Below, in pieces: positions 8,991 to 19,674 of a DNA stretch of 64,000 nucleotides. Made by a program: the position numbers and the translations under genes. The notes below the pieces were generated by a model, which was given only the letters and a program-made list of their open reading frames with translations, was not told the DNA's origin and made no database searches. How positions within the stretch are numbered: the first letter of the stretch is position 1; the number at the start of each line of letters is the position of its first letter. Source of the DNA: Allomuricauda sp. (GTDB lineage Bacteria; Bacteroidota; Bacteroidia; Flavobacteriales; Flavobacteriaceae); NCBI RefSeq assembly GCF_002699205.1, contig NZ_PABT01000038.1, forward strand, positions 1 to 64,000. The letters are read 5' to 3'.

Positions 8991-9782
8991 TTATAAGCCT
9001 TGGGCATTGGCCAACAACTCGGCAACATCCAAAACAGTGACACTATCTTCTTTTTCGTGTGCTTTTATCCCATCGGTCATCATGGTGTTGCAGTAGGGAC
9101 ATCCTGTTGCTATTATGTCCGGTTTGGTCTCCAAAGCGTCCTTGGTACGTAGTACATTAATGTCCATATCCCCTTTCTCAGGCTCCTTGAACATTTGCGC
9201 CCCTCCCGCTCCACAACATAAGGCTGTCTTCTTATGGCGTTTCATTTCTACCAATTCGGCATTGGTCCGGGAAAGCACCTCCCTGGGGGCATCAAAAATA
9301 GCGTTTGCCCTCCCCAGGTAACAAGGGTCGTGAAAAGTAATTCGCTTTCCCCTGTATCCTTCCCCTGTCACAGAGAGCCGCCCAGAGTCCATGAGTTCCT
9401 TTAAATATTGTGTATGGTGGATAACATCGTAATTGCCCCCCAATCCCGGATACTCGTTTTTAAGGGTATTAAAGGAATGTGGGTCACAAGTTACGATTCG
9501 TTTTATTTCGTAGCCGTTCAACAGCTCAATGTTCATCATCGCCTGCATCTGGAACAAAAATTCGTTTCCGGCCCGTTTTGCCACATCTCCCGTAGAACTT
9601 TCTTCTGTACCCAAAACTGCAAAATCCACCTGGGCCTTGTTCAACAACTTCACGAAAGCCCTGGTTATCTTTTTGGCACGATCATCATAGCTACCTGCAG
9701 ACCCGACCCAAAACAAGATCTCCGGCTGTTTGCCTTCGGCCATAAACTCCTGCATGGTTTTTACCTTCAATTGTTCGCTCAT
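8991..9782 (-). CDS. CCG-domain Fe-S oxidoreductase (HdrB/GlpC/LutA-like)
   Basis: 263 residues, cytoplasmic. It holds two cysteine-rich modules: first 'CDPHSFNTL' with 'FHDPCYLGRAN', then 'ALCCGAGGAQMF' with 'ATGCPYCNTMM'. The CX(n)CCGxGG pattern binds an unusual Fe-S cluster in heterodisulfide reductase subunit B and relatives. The gene follows the membrane Fe-S protein by 10 bases, so the two probably form one complex taking electrons to or from the quinone pool. The electron partner is not apparent from the window. The N-terminal ~100 residues lack recognisable motifs. Confidence 0.9.
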   Translation of the reverse strand: MSEQLKVKTMQEFMAEGKQPEILFWVGSAGSYDDRAKKITRAFVKLLNKAQVDFAVLGTEESSTGDVAKRAGNEFLFQMQAMMNIELLNGYEIKRIVTCDPHSFNTLKNEYPGLGGNYDVIHHTQYLKELMDSGRLSVTGEGYRGKRITFHDPCYLGRANAIFDAPREVLSRTNAELVEMKRHKKTALCCGAGGAQMFKEPEKGDMDINVLRTKDALETKPDIIATGCPYCNTMMTDGIKAHEKEDSVTVLDVAELLANAQGL

Positions 9783-9792
9783 AGTGCTTGAT

Positions 9793-11118
9793 TTATTCGT
9801 TTACCCAGTTTAAACGGTCCATTTGATTGTAAGGCCAAGGAGCTCCGTTGTTCTCAATGTTGGACATCATGTTGTTCAGCTCCATTGGTGCTGCCGATTG
9901 CTCCATTACCAGATACCTGCGCATTTCCACAATAATGGATAATGGGTCTATGCTCACTGGACAGGCTTGCACACATGCGTTGCAGGTGGTACACGCCCAA
10001 AGTTCTTCCCGGCTGATATAATCGTCCAACAATTGTTTGCCATCGGACACAAATTCCCCTTTGTTGGCATCTATGATCTTGCCCACTTCTTCCAAACGAT
10101 CTCGGGTATCCATCATTATTTTTCTCGGGGATAATTTTTTTCCCGTTTGATTGGCGGGACATTCCGAGGTACACCGTCCACATTCTGTACAGGTATATGC
10201 ATTGAGCAACTGTACCCAATTCAAATCCATAACGTCCGAAGCCCCAAACTTTTCGGGTTCCGCCGATTCATCTTCGGCAGGTGCCGCAAATGGGTCCGCA
10301 TCTGGATCCATCATCAATTTTACCTCCTTAGTGACGGATTCCAGATTATTGAATTGCCCAAGTGGCGTTAGTTTTCCGTAATAGGTGTTCGGGAAAGCCA
10401 ATAAGATGTGCAGATGTTTTGAATAATAGAGGTAGTTCAAAAAGGCCAGAATGCCCAAAATATGCAACCACCAAGTCGTTCTTTCCACCAGTATCAATGA
10501 AGGCGTTGAAAGCCCCTCCAATAAGGGGACAATAAACTGGCTGACGGGAAAGGCCCCGGCCTGCACGTAATGATCGACCCCCAGTTGCTGTAGTTGAAAA
10601 TCCGCAGCGTTCATGGTAAGGAACAAAGTCATCAGCACAAACTCTATGTACAAGATCATATTCCCGTCGGTTTTGGGCCAACCTTTCATTTCCGGCTTTA
10701 TGAACCGTTGGATACGGATGATGTTTCTTCGAATCCAGAAAACGACAACGGCAACGATCACCAACAAAGCCAATACTTCAAATGAGCCTATCAGAAAATT
10801 GTACAAAGACCCCAGTTGGGAAAACAGTCTGTGGGTACCCAAGAGTCCATCAAGAACGATCTCCAACACTTCAATATTGATAATGATGAAGCCCACATAG
10901 ACCAAAATGTGCAAAATACCGGGTACCGGACGTACCACCATTTTGGTCTGGCCCAAGGCAATCCTTGCCATATTGCGCCACCTTTGGGGTTTGTTATCGC
11001 TAACATCGACGTCTTTTCCAAGCTTAATGTTCCTGGACAGTTTTTTTACGTTTCGGGCAAAAAAACCAATCCCTACGATAAGGGCCAATGCAAATATGAT
11101 ATTGGGCAAATATTCCAT
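9793..11118 (-). CDS. Membrane-bound 2x[4Fe-4S] oxidoreductase (NarI-like domain plus ferredoxin domain)
   Basis: 441 residues. The first ~255 residues contain five or six membrane helices (one at the extreme N-terminus, then near residues 70-95, 110-130, 150-175, 210-245), similar to the cytochrome b/NarI-like part of HdrE-type proteins. Residues ~310-400 form a cytoplasmic dicluster domain with 'CTECGRCTSECPA' and 'CTTCNACVQACPV'. With the following CCG protein it makes an HdrDE-like quinone-linked redox module. Its ATG overlaps the MlaD stop (TAATG). Function in this envelope-gene run is unknown; the same arrangement is, as far as I recall, frequent in Flavobacteriia. Confidence 0.9.
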   Translation of the reverse strand: MEYLPNIIFALALIVGIGFFARNVKKLSRNIKLGKDVDVSDNKPQRWRNMARIALGQTKMVVRPVPGILHILVYVGFIIINIEVLEIVLDGLLGTHRLFSQLGSLYNFLIGSFEVLALLVIVAVVVFWIRRNIIRIQRFIKPEMKGWPKTDGNMILYIEFVLMTLFLTMNAADFQLQQLGVDHYVQAGAFPVSQFIVPLLEGLSTPSLILVERTTWWLHILGILAFLNYLYYSKHLHILLAFPNTYYGKLTPLGQFNNLESVTKEVKLMMDPDADPFAAPAEDESAEPEKFGASDVMDLNWVQLLNAYTCTECGRCTSECPANQTGKKLSPRKIMMDTRDRLEEVGKIIDANKGEFVSDGKQLLDDYISREELWACTTCNACVQACPVSIDPLSIIVEMRRYLVMEQSAAPMELNNMMSNIENNGAPWPYNQMDRLNWVNE

Positions 11119-12104
11119 TATTGATTTTCTTTTTGTTCGCTAGGGTTTTCTTCTTCGGCAGGGTCGTTTTCCGGGAGCGTATATTCCTTTTGCTTTTTGC
11201 CAAATACGGAAACGTTGACGTAGCGTTTAGGGTTCAGCCTGAAGTCCTGTAACAGAAGGTCCAGCTCCCTTGATGCTTCCGCCAAATTGTTGTACAGGGC
11301 ATCATCTTGGTGCAATTTGCCCAAGGAACCTTCTCCCCTTTCAATTTTGGAGAGTATCCCGTTCAATTTGCTCACCGTGGTCTGGAATTCAGCAAGTGTG
11401 CCCCCAAAATCAGCACTTACCAAGGAATCCGATAATTTCGAAAAGTTGGCAGTGATATGGCTGACATTTTTCAAGGAACTATCCAGTTGCTTCTTATTGT
11501 TTTCCAGCAATACGTTCAAATTGTCCGCACTGCCCTTGAATGCCCTGACAAGTTCGTTCAACGAAACAATGGTTTGCTGGAGCTGCCGTTTGGTGGGGTC
11601 GTCCAATATTTGGTTTACGTTCATCAATAATGAATCTGCATTGGATACCGCACCCTCCACCTTCATTTGCAATGGTGTCAACTTTTGCTGTACCAACTCC
11701 GTAAGGCCCGGTTTTATCTGGGATTGTAGGGTGTCACCCGATTTTGCCCTTAAGGCATCGTCAAAAACGGGGACAATCTGGACCCCTTTCCCACCGATGA
11801 TACCCGTATCAAAGAGCTCGGCTATGCTGTTTTCGGAAAATTCAAATTCATTGTTAATGGACAATGTGACCAACAATTTACCTGAACTATCCTTAAAATT
11901 AATACTGGTAACGTTGCCCACATTGTATCCATTGATGGAAACCTGGGTTCCAGGTTGTAGGCCGCCAACATTATCGTAAACAGCGTAAAAGGTTTTATTG
12001 TTTTCAAAAAGCGGAGAGGATTTTAAGTAGCTAAGCCCAAAAATGAAGGCCACGATTCCAGCGACTACGATAATCCCAGTTTTGACTTCCCTGGATAGTT
12101 TCAA
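11118..12104 (-). CDS. mlaD: MlaD/MCE-domain lipid-transport protein
   Basis: 328 residues. One N-terminal membrane helix (residues ~9-27) anchors the protein in the inner membrane. Residues ~38-115 are a single MCE domain ('FYAVYDNVGGLQPGTQV', 'NGYNVGNVTSI'), and the remainder is a long amphipathic helical region with a leucine-heptad look, followed by a charged Glu/Asn tail. MCE proteins form hexameric rings that carry phospholipids between the membranes with MlaE/MlaF, which are not in this window. The stop overlaps the start of the membrane Fe-S protein; the amidase lies 65 bases upstream. Confidence 0.93.
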   Translation of the reverse strand: MKLSREVKTGIIVVAGIVAFIFGLSYLKSSPLFENNKTFYAVYDNVGGLQPGTQVSINGYNVGNVTSINFKDSSGKLLVTLSINNEFEFSENSIAELFDTGIIGGKGVQIVPVFDDALRAKSGDTLQSQIKPGLTELVQQKLTPLQMKVEGAVSNADSLLMNVNQILDDPTKRQLQQTIVSLNELVRAFKGSADNLNVLLENNKKQLDSSLKNVSHITANFSKLSDSLVSADFGGTLAEFQTTVSKLNGILSKIERGEGSLGKLHQDDALYNNLAEASRELDLLLQDFRLNPKRYVNVSVFGKKQKEYTLPENDPAEEENPSEQKENQ

Positions 12105-12169
12105 AAGATTCGGTTTATGGTTTAAACAAAATTAGGAATAATTTTCACAAGAATGGATTTGGGTCAAAT

Positions 12170-13363
12170 CTACTTCAAAGCTTCCTTTAAAGGAACCCTT
12201 GTCCCGTCCTTGTACGCAACAATATAAGAAGTTGTGTAGCCTTTGGCATCCGCATTTTTCTTTAACTGTTTGGCTTCTTCATAAGTACTGGCACTTCCAT
12301 ACATATATCTGTACATATTCTTGTATGGTTCTTTGGACAGGTCACTTAATCCATTAAAATTGCTGGCATTCAATGGGATTGTTTTTCCACTTGCCATCAA
12401 TTGCACCTTAAATACTACTCCTGCATTCTCTTTTTTGGTTTCGTTCGTTACTTGTACTTCTTCCTTTACGGTAGATCGTTCTTCTTTTTCCCCATCCTCA
12501 ACTTTATTAGTGGTCTCTTCCGGTAAATTTATCGCCACTTCCACATCTTCAATTTTTGGGGTGTCGGCAATCGGGGCTGCGGTAAACCCGATATCCTCTT
12601 TGTAGGCCAATATGGCATCGGCAATGGCCTTGCCCATTTCATTTTGGCCCTTTTTCGAGTTCAGGTAGCTCCCTTCATTTTTATTGGTCAAAAAACCGGC
12701 TTCTATCAACACACTGGGCATAAAGGTTTGATGCAGTACAATGAAACCTGCTTGCTTTACCTTTCTGTCTTTCCGTTTAAGTTTTACCGTAAAATTATCC
12801 TGAAGCTTTTTTCCCAAAAGGATACTTTGATCCAAAAACTCTTCTTGCATTATGGTCAAACCGATCACTGATTCGGGGGAGTTGATATCATACTCCGCAT
12901 ATCGTTGCTCATAATCATCTTCCAAATAAATCACCGAGTTCTCTTTTTTGGCCACTTCAAAGTTTTGGCGATTGGCATGCAGCCCCAAAACGTAGGTCTC
13001 CGTTCCGTAAGCATCTGAATTATGGGCATTGCAGTGTACGGAAACAAAAAGGTCCGCATTGGCCTTATTAGCTATTTGTCCCCTCTCGAACAAATCAACA
13101 AACGTATCGTCATCTCTGGTATAGACCACTTTTATATCGGGTTGCTTCTCCAACTCTTCCCCAATTTTCAGCACAATGGCCAGTGCTATTTTCTTTTCCA
13201 AATACCCGTTACCTATGTTCCCTGGGTCATGTCCGCCATGCCCAGCATCCAAAACCACAACAAATTTATCCTTTAGCTGAACCTCGGTACCATTTTTGTT
13301 GAAAGAGGCCAACGGAAGGACCAGTAGTGGAATAATTAAAAATGCTAACCGACTTTTATTCAT
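12170..13363 (-). CDS. N-acetylmuramoyl-L-alanine amidase (Amidase_3) with C-terminal SPOR-like domain
   Basis: 397 residues from the ATG at 13363; an upstream in-frame start at 13417 would add 18 residues before the signal peptide and is less likely. The signal peptide is MNKSRLAFLIIPLLVLPLAS. Residues ~35-265 are the zinc amidase: 'VLDAGHGGHDPG' (His ligand), 'YLEKKIAL' (Glu ligand), 'VSVHCNAH' (His ligand) and 'VLIEAGFLTN' (catalytic Glu). A Glu/Lys/Thr-rich linker leads to a ~85-residue SPOR-like domain ('FKVQLMASG', 'YTTSYIVAY'), which binds denuded septal glycan. It cleaves the amide bond between muramic acid and the peptide, probably at division. First gene of the minus-strand envelope run. 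Confidence 0.93.
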   Translation of the reverse strand: MNKSRLAFLIIPLLVLPLASFNKNGTEVQLKDKFVVVLDAGHGGHDPGNIGNGYLEKKIALAIVLKIGEELEKQPDIKVVYTRDDDTFVDLFERGQIANKANADLFVSVHCNAHNSDAYGTETYVLGLHANRQNFEVAKKENSVIYLEDDYEQRYAEYDINSPESVIGLTIMQEEFLDQSILLGKKLQDNFTVKLKRKDRKVKQAGFIVLHQTFMPSVLIEAGFLTNKNEGSYLNSKKGQNEMGKAIADAILAYKEDIGFTAAPIADTPKIEDVEVAINLPEETTNKVEDGEKEERSTVKEEVQVTNETKKENAGVVFKVQLMASGKTIPLNASNFNGLSDLSKEPYKNMYRYMYGSASTYEEAKQLKKNADAKGYTTSYIVAYKDGTRVPLKEALK

Positions 13364-13439
13364 AAGAACTGAGTAATTATTGTGTTCTGTAATGGTTAAA
13401 AATATTGTAATCCCCAATTAGTAGAACAAAAAATATATG

Positions 13440-13447
13440 TAAGTTTG
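13440..13447 (+). promoter_or_regulatory. Candidate -7 box (TAAGTTTG) for lptD
   Basis: TAAGTTTG matches TAnnTTTG and lies 44 bases before the lptD start. No clear TTG at the right distance upstream (an ATTA is 19 bases away). Confidence 0.4.
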
Positions 13448-13471
13448 ACCCCTAAACTGGGCCGTCTAGCA

Positions 13472-13502
13472 CAAAAATAGGATTTATCACGTTGCAACCA
13501 AA
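13472..13502 (-). promoter_or_regulatory. Promoter of the amidase-MlaD-FeS-GH3-bshA run
   Basis: On the minus strand TTTG (13502-13499) is followed by exactly 19 bases and then TATTTTTG (13479-13472), a full match to the Bacteroidota promoter pattern. Transcription would start about 100 bases before the amidase ATG. The -33 box overlaps the first codons of the divergent lptD gene. Confidence 0.6.
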
Positions 13503-16179
13503 TAAACATTTTTTAGTTTTCCTATTTGTTCTTCTTTGTGGCATCGTAACTTTAAGTGCTCAGGAAGACCAAATTACACCTTTGCCCATAAAGGTGGTAA
13601 AAGACACCATCACCGCACCATTGTTGCCCCCGAACATCTTGAACGACTCCGTTAAGGTCGATTCTGTTGATACAGATACCGTGCCAAAGAAACAGCCCTT
13701 GTTGTTGGACAAAATTAAATACAAGGCAAAAGACTATGTGAAACTCAGCCAAAAGGACAATAAAATCTATTTGTACGACCAAGCTGAAATTTATTATCAG
13801 GATACGGAGCTCAAAGCAGGTGTCATTGTCATGGACTACGTAAAAAACGAGGTCTATGCGGGGAGAATGGTAGATTCCTTGGGGAACTATTCGCAGTTAC
13901 CCTTCTTCAAACAGGGTGAAAATGAGGTACGGCCAGATTCCATACGTTTCAATTTTGATACCCAGAAAGCATTGATATGGAACTCCAGAACCGAACAACA
14001 GGCCGGTTTGGGCCAATTGGGGAGTGATGCTATGAAGGTATACGCCCAAAAGACCAAAAAGGAAAATGACTCGGTCTATTTTCTAAGTGAGGGCAAGCTG
14101 ACAACTTCCAGTGATACGGTCAACCCGGACTACTATATCAGGGTCCGGAAGGCCAAGTTTGTCCCCAAAAAGAAAATCATTGCCGGTTATAGCAATATGT
14201 ACATAATGGATGTACCCACACCGATCGCCTTGCCGTTCGCTTATTTCCCACTGACCACCGGAAGGGTGGCGGGTATTTTGTTCCCGACCTTTGGCAACGA
14301 CCCCAACAGGGGCTATTTTATCCAAAACGGAGGCTATTATCTTCCCATAAGTGACTATGTGGATGTCAGTGTGACCGGGGATTATTACACCAACGGAAGT
14401 TATGGGTTTATAGGGAGGTCCATCTATACCAAAAGGTATAAGTTCAGTGGCAACATCAATATCAGCTATGAAAATCTGGTGAACAGTCAAAAAGGGTTCA
14501 GTGACTATAGCAGAACGAGCAACTATAATATCCGTATATCGCACTCCCAGGACTCCAAGGCCAGTCCCAACTCCCGGTTTTCGGCCTCGGTCAACTTGGG
14601 ATCCAGCCAGTACTATACCAATTCGTTGAACCAGGTAAACCGGAACAACACACAAACGAACACCTTTGCGTCATCCATAAGCTACTCCAAAACATTCCCG
14701 GCATATCCTTCGGTGAATACCAGTTTAACATTGAGCCATACCCAAAACTCAAGGACACAGGTCATCAATATGACCCTGCCGACATTGACTGCGAGCATGG
14801 AAAGGATCTATCCCTTTGTGAAACGGGACGAGACCAAGAATGGCATTATTGACAATATCAACTTCCAATACGATCTGAACGCCCAGAACAGTATAACCAC
14901 CGATGAGGAGAACTTTTTTAAGAGCGGGATGTTCGATGATGCGCAGATAGGGGCAAGACATAGGATTCCCCTGGCCACAAATTTCAAAGTGGCAAAATAC
15001 CTGAGCGTCAGTTTAAGTGGGACATACGAGGATATCTGGACCATGGAAACCGTCAGCAAGGCATACGATGCGGTCGAGGAGGAAGTGGTCACGGACACCA
15101 TTGCCGGGTTCGACCGCTTTAACAAATATAATTTCGGGGCCAGTATCGGTACCACGGTCTACGGTACCTGGAATTTTGGCGAAGGAAAAAAAATCCAAGC
15201 CCTGCGCCACGTAATGCGCCCATCCATCAGTTATAGTTACAGCCCATCTTTCGAACAGTTTTACGAAACCTATATCGACGAAGATGGTGACGAGGTACAG
15301 TATACGCCCTACCAAAACAGTATTTACGGAAGTCCTTCGTTGAACAAGAGCAGTACGGTCAGCTTTTCACTTCAAAATACACTGGAGGCAAAGGTCAGGG
15401 ACAAAGATTCCACGGCAACCGAACCCAAGCTTGTAAGCATTTTGAGCAACCTTACTTTTTCCACGAGCTATAACATGGAAGCCGATTCACTTAAGCTCAG
15501 CCCCATTAGTATGAGCGGGTCGACGGAAATCATAAAAAATGTCCCCATCAACTTTTCCGCTACTTTTGACCCCTACGCGATCGACAATAATGGCACTAGG
15601 ATAAATACCTTGAACATCAACAATGGCGGTGGACTGGCACGCTTGACCTCTGCCAGGGTAAACACAAGCTTTTCCTTGAACAGTGAAATGTTCAAAAAAG
15701 GGGGTGGACAACAAAAATCAAAGGAGGGCCGGGATGAACAGTCTTCAAATGATTTTGGGGCCAATCCCTTTGCCATGGAGGACCCAAGGACCAGCAGTTC
15801 CAATTTTGGAGACAAAAATAAGGGTGAGCAAAATGATGACAACCCCATTTACAACACCTCCCTTCCTTGGGACGCACGTTTCACCTATGTTGCCACCTAC
15901 AGCAATAGTAACAGACAAAACGAGATTTCCAACCATTCCCTGATGTTTTCCGGCAATATACAGCTGGGGCCAAAATGGGAGGTCGGATTTAACTCGGGAT
16001 ACGATTTAAAGGATAATGGGTTTACGGATACCCGTTTGGCCTTTAAACGGGATTTAGGGAGTTTTAAGTTGAGTTTTGATTGGACACCCTTTGGAACCTA
16101 TGAACGTTGGTACTTCTTTATCGGTATAAAAAGTTCCATCCTCAGCGACCTTAAATGGGAAAATAGAAGTCAAAATTAG
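13492..16179 (+). CDS. lptD: LPS-assembly protein LptD-like outer-membrane protein
   Basis: 895 residues, starting with TTG at 13492; no ATG or GTG is in frame upstream before a stop at 13453, and the TTG begins a clean signal peptide (MQPNKHFLVFLFVLLCGIVTLSAQ). Residues ~70-200 are an OstA/LptA-like beta-jellyroll ('IYLYDQAEIYYQDTELKAG', 'VYAGRMVDSLG'). From ~210 on there is an LptD-type barrel with the alternating aromatic strands of outer-membrane proteins and the family-typical 'PFAYFPLTTGRVAGILFPTF'. It should insert LPS into the outer leaflet with LptE. A Ser/Asn/Lys-rich low-complexity segment lies near residues 735-790. It is divergent from the amidase. Confidence 0.88.
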   Translation: MQPNKHFLVFLFVLLCGIVTLSAQEDQITPLPIKVVKDTITAPLLPPNILNDSVKVDSVDTDTVPKKQPLLLDKIKYKAKDYVKLSQKDNKIYLYDQAEIYYQDTELKAGVIVMDYVKNEVYAGRMVDSLGNYSQLPFFKQGENEVRPDSIRFNFDTQKALIWNSRTEQQAGLGQLGSDAMKVYAQKTKKENDSVYFLSEGKLTTSSDTVNPDYYIRVRKAKFVPKKKIIAGYSNMYIMDVPTPIALPFAYFPLTTGRVAGILFPTFGNDPNRGYFIQNGGYYLPISDYVDVSVTGDYYTNGSYGFIGRSIYTKRYKFSGNINISYENLVNSQKGFSDYSRTSNYNIRISHSQDSKASPNSRFSASVNLGSSQYYTNSLNQVNRNNTQTNTFASSISYSKTFPAYPSVNTSLTLSHTQNSRTQVINMTLPTLTASMERIYPFVKRDETKNGIIDNINFQYDLNAQNSITTDEENFFKSGMFDDAQIGARHRIPLATNFKVAKYLSVSLSGTYEDIWTMETVSKAYDAVEEEVVTDTIAGFDRFNKYNFGASIGTTVYGTWNFGEGKKIQALRHVMRPSISYSYSPSFEQFYETYIDEDGDEVQYTPYQNSIYGSPSLNKSSTVSFSLQNTLEAKVRDKDSTATEPKLVSILSNLTFSTSYNMEADSLKLSPISMSGSTEIIKNVPINFSATFDPYAIDNNGTRINTLNINNGGGLARLTSARVNTSFSLNSEMFKKGGGQQKSKEGRDEQSSNDFGANPFAMEDPRTSSSNFGDKNKGEQNDDNPIYNTSLPWDARFTYVATYSNSNRQNEISNHSLMFSGNIQLGPKWEVGFNSGYDLKDNGFTDTRLAFKRDLGSFKLSFDWTPFGTYERWYFFIGIKSSILSDLKWENRSQN

Positions 16180-16187
16180 AATTACCT

Positions 16188-16195
16188 TAAATTTG
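16188..16195 (+). promoter_or_regulatory. Candidate -7 box (TAAATTTG) for ridA
   Basis: TAAATTTG lies just after the lptD stop and 35 bases before the ridA ATG. A TTG at the expected distance was not found, so support is partial. Confidence 0.4.
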
Positions 16196-16230
16196 TTGGT
16201 TCACCAAGGCACTGAAAAACTGTAAATACA

Positions 16231-16611
16231 ATGAAAAAAATAATCAATACCCCAAAAGCTCCAGCCCCTATTGGACCATACAACCAAGCCGTACTTATAA
16301 AGGATACACTCTACATTTCCGGTCAGATCCCAATCGATCCGGCTACCGGCAATTTGGTTGAAGGTGATATCAAGGCAGAGACCAAACAGTCCATGGAAAA
16401 TTTAAAGGCCATTCTTGAAGAAGCGGGAATGACTTTCGAGCACGTCATCAAAACCTCAATATTTATTAAGGACATGAACCAGTTTTCACAAATAAATGAG
16501 GTTTATGGGACTTATTTTGATGCCGATACAGCTCCGGCAAGGGAAACCGTGGAGGTTGCCAATCTGCCAAAGTTTGTCAATGTGGAAATATCCATGATAG
16601 CGGTCAAATAG
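16231..16611 (+). CDS. ridA: RidA family reactive enamine/imine deaminase
   Basis: 126 residues, the standard length. RidA hydrolyses 2-aminoacrylate and other enamine/imine intermediates made by PLP enzymes. Family features: 'APAPIGPYNQAV' near the N-terminus, 'YISGQIPIDPATG', and the C-terminal 'APARETVEVANLP' that contains the conserved Arg binding the substrate carboxylate, followed by 'VEISMIAVK'. Cytoplasmic trimer by family knowledge. It runs convergently into the BadF-type ATPase gene; the two coding regions overlap by 8 bases at their 3' ends. Confidence 0.96.
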   Translation: MKKIINTPKAPAPIGPYNQAVLIKDTLYISGQIPIDPATGNLVEGDIKAETKQSMENLKAILEEAGMTFEHVIKTSIFIKDMNQFSQINEVYGTYFDADTAPARETVEVANLPKFVNVEISMIAVK

Positions 16612-17455
16612 TTTCCTGATGAAACTCGACAAGACCTTCAATGGGCCTGCGTCGGATAACCCCCAAAATCAAATCATTGCGTTCCAAGCAAGCTATTAGT
16701 TCGTCCTTGAGGAAATAGGCTATACTGCCCACAAAACTCACGGGAACCTTAGTGGCCAGTTCAAACTGCATAATGTAGTTGTTCACAAACTGCTGTAGTC
16801 CTTTCTCAATTACCCCCTTGCAATAGGGATGTTCCTTATTTTCTATAATGAAACGGGCAAAGGTAGCCAAGTATGTGTTTGGATTGGGCTGTTTGTACAG
16901 ATGGTCTTTGATCACATCTGCATCAAGATCGTATTCCTTGGCAAATTTTATCCCGAGATCCTGCGGCATTTTATGGAAATAATAATCCCTGATCAATTTT
17001 CTTCCGAAGAAATTCCCACTGCCATCATCCATAAGGATGTAACCCAATGACGTAACCTTTTGGATCAGTTGGTGGCCATCGTAATAACTGCAATTGGACC
17101 CTGTCCCTAGAATGCAGACAATTGCCTGTCTACCGATCTTCGTAGTGGAATAAATCGCGGCGTAAGTGTCCTCCCTTACCTCAGCCTTGGCATTGGGAAA
17201 GAAATCCTTGAAAATGGATTTCAAAAAATTCTTCATTCTATCGGTACCACAGCCTGCACCATAGAAATATAATTGACGTACTTCTTCTCTGTTCTTGGAC
17301 AATTCAAAGTTATTGGCCAACCGATCTTCGATAACCTCTTTGGTCAGCACTTCCGGGCTAAGCCCCAAAGTTTGGGTGACAAACAATTGTTTTCCTTTAT
17401 CATCCAGGGCGATCCAATCAGATTTGGTGGCACCGCTGTCAACAATCAAAACCAT
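16604..17455 (-). CDS. BadF/BadG/BcrA-type ATPase, GlcNAc-kinase-like
   Basis: 283 residues. It belongs to the ASKHA sugar-kinase fold: 'VLIVDSGATKSDW' is the phosphate-1 loop, and 'CILGTGSNCSYYDG' the phosphate-2/adenosine region; 'FVGSIAYFLKDEL' near the C-terminus is also typical. Bacteroidota members are annotated as N-acetylglucosamine kinase or simply BadF/BadG ATPase; no direct evidence here settles the substrate. A role in amino-sugar salvage would fit the NagZ-like glycosidase 8 kb away, but that is inference. It ends convergent with ridA and starts 75 bases downstream of gap. Confidence 0.85.
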   Translation of the reverse strand: MVLIVDSGATKSDWIALDDKGKQLFVTQTLGLSPEVLTKEVIEDRLANNFELSKNREEVRQLYFYGAGCGTDRMKNFLKSIFKDFFPNAKAEVREDTYAAIYSTTKIGRQAIVCILGTGSNCSYYDGHQLIQKVTSLGYILMDDGSGNFFGRKLIRDYYFHKMPQDLGIKFAKEYDLDADVIKDHLYKQPNPNTYLATFARFIIENKEHPYCKGVIEKGLQQFVNNYIMQFELATKVPVSFVGSIAYFLKDELIACLERNDLILGVIRRRPIEGLVEFHQETI

Positions 17456-17530
17456 ACGTCAAGATTTTATATTGAAATCCTGAAGAGAGGAATCCCCCCC
17501 TTCAGGACAAAACATTTTAAGATAAGAATA

Positions 17531-19542
<2,012 letters not shown>

Positions 19543-19559
19543 TTAAATTTTTAAGAGAT

Positions 19560-19567
19560 CAAAGCTA
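19560..19567 (-). promoter_or_regulatory. Candidate -7 box (TAGCTTTG) of pfkA-gap
   Basis: The minus strand reads TAGCTTTG from 19567 to 19560, 17 bases before the pfkA ATG, implying a short leader. It is the same octamer as before the OmpA gene. A TTTG lies 12 bases upstream, which is closer than usual, so the -33 box is uncertain. Confidence 0.4.
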
Positions 19568-19674
19568 GGAAACTTTATGCAAATTTTGAATATCTTAATA
19601 ATTTATTTGATTTCAGGGGCTTTCTCAAACGTTTTCGTAATAAATTAATCCAAAAACTTTGAAAAATATAAATA

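Noticed and set aside
13491..13498. GTTGCAAC at the lptD start
   Set aside because: Only one half-site of the operator; the partner half at the three-base spacer is missing.
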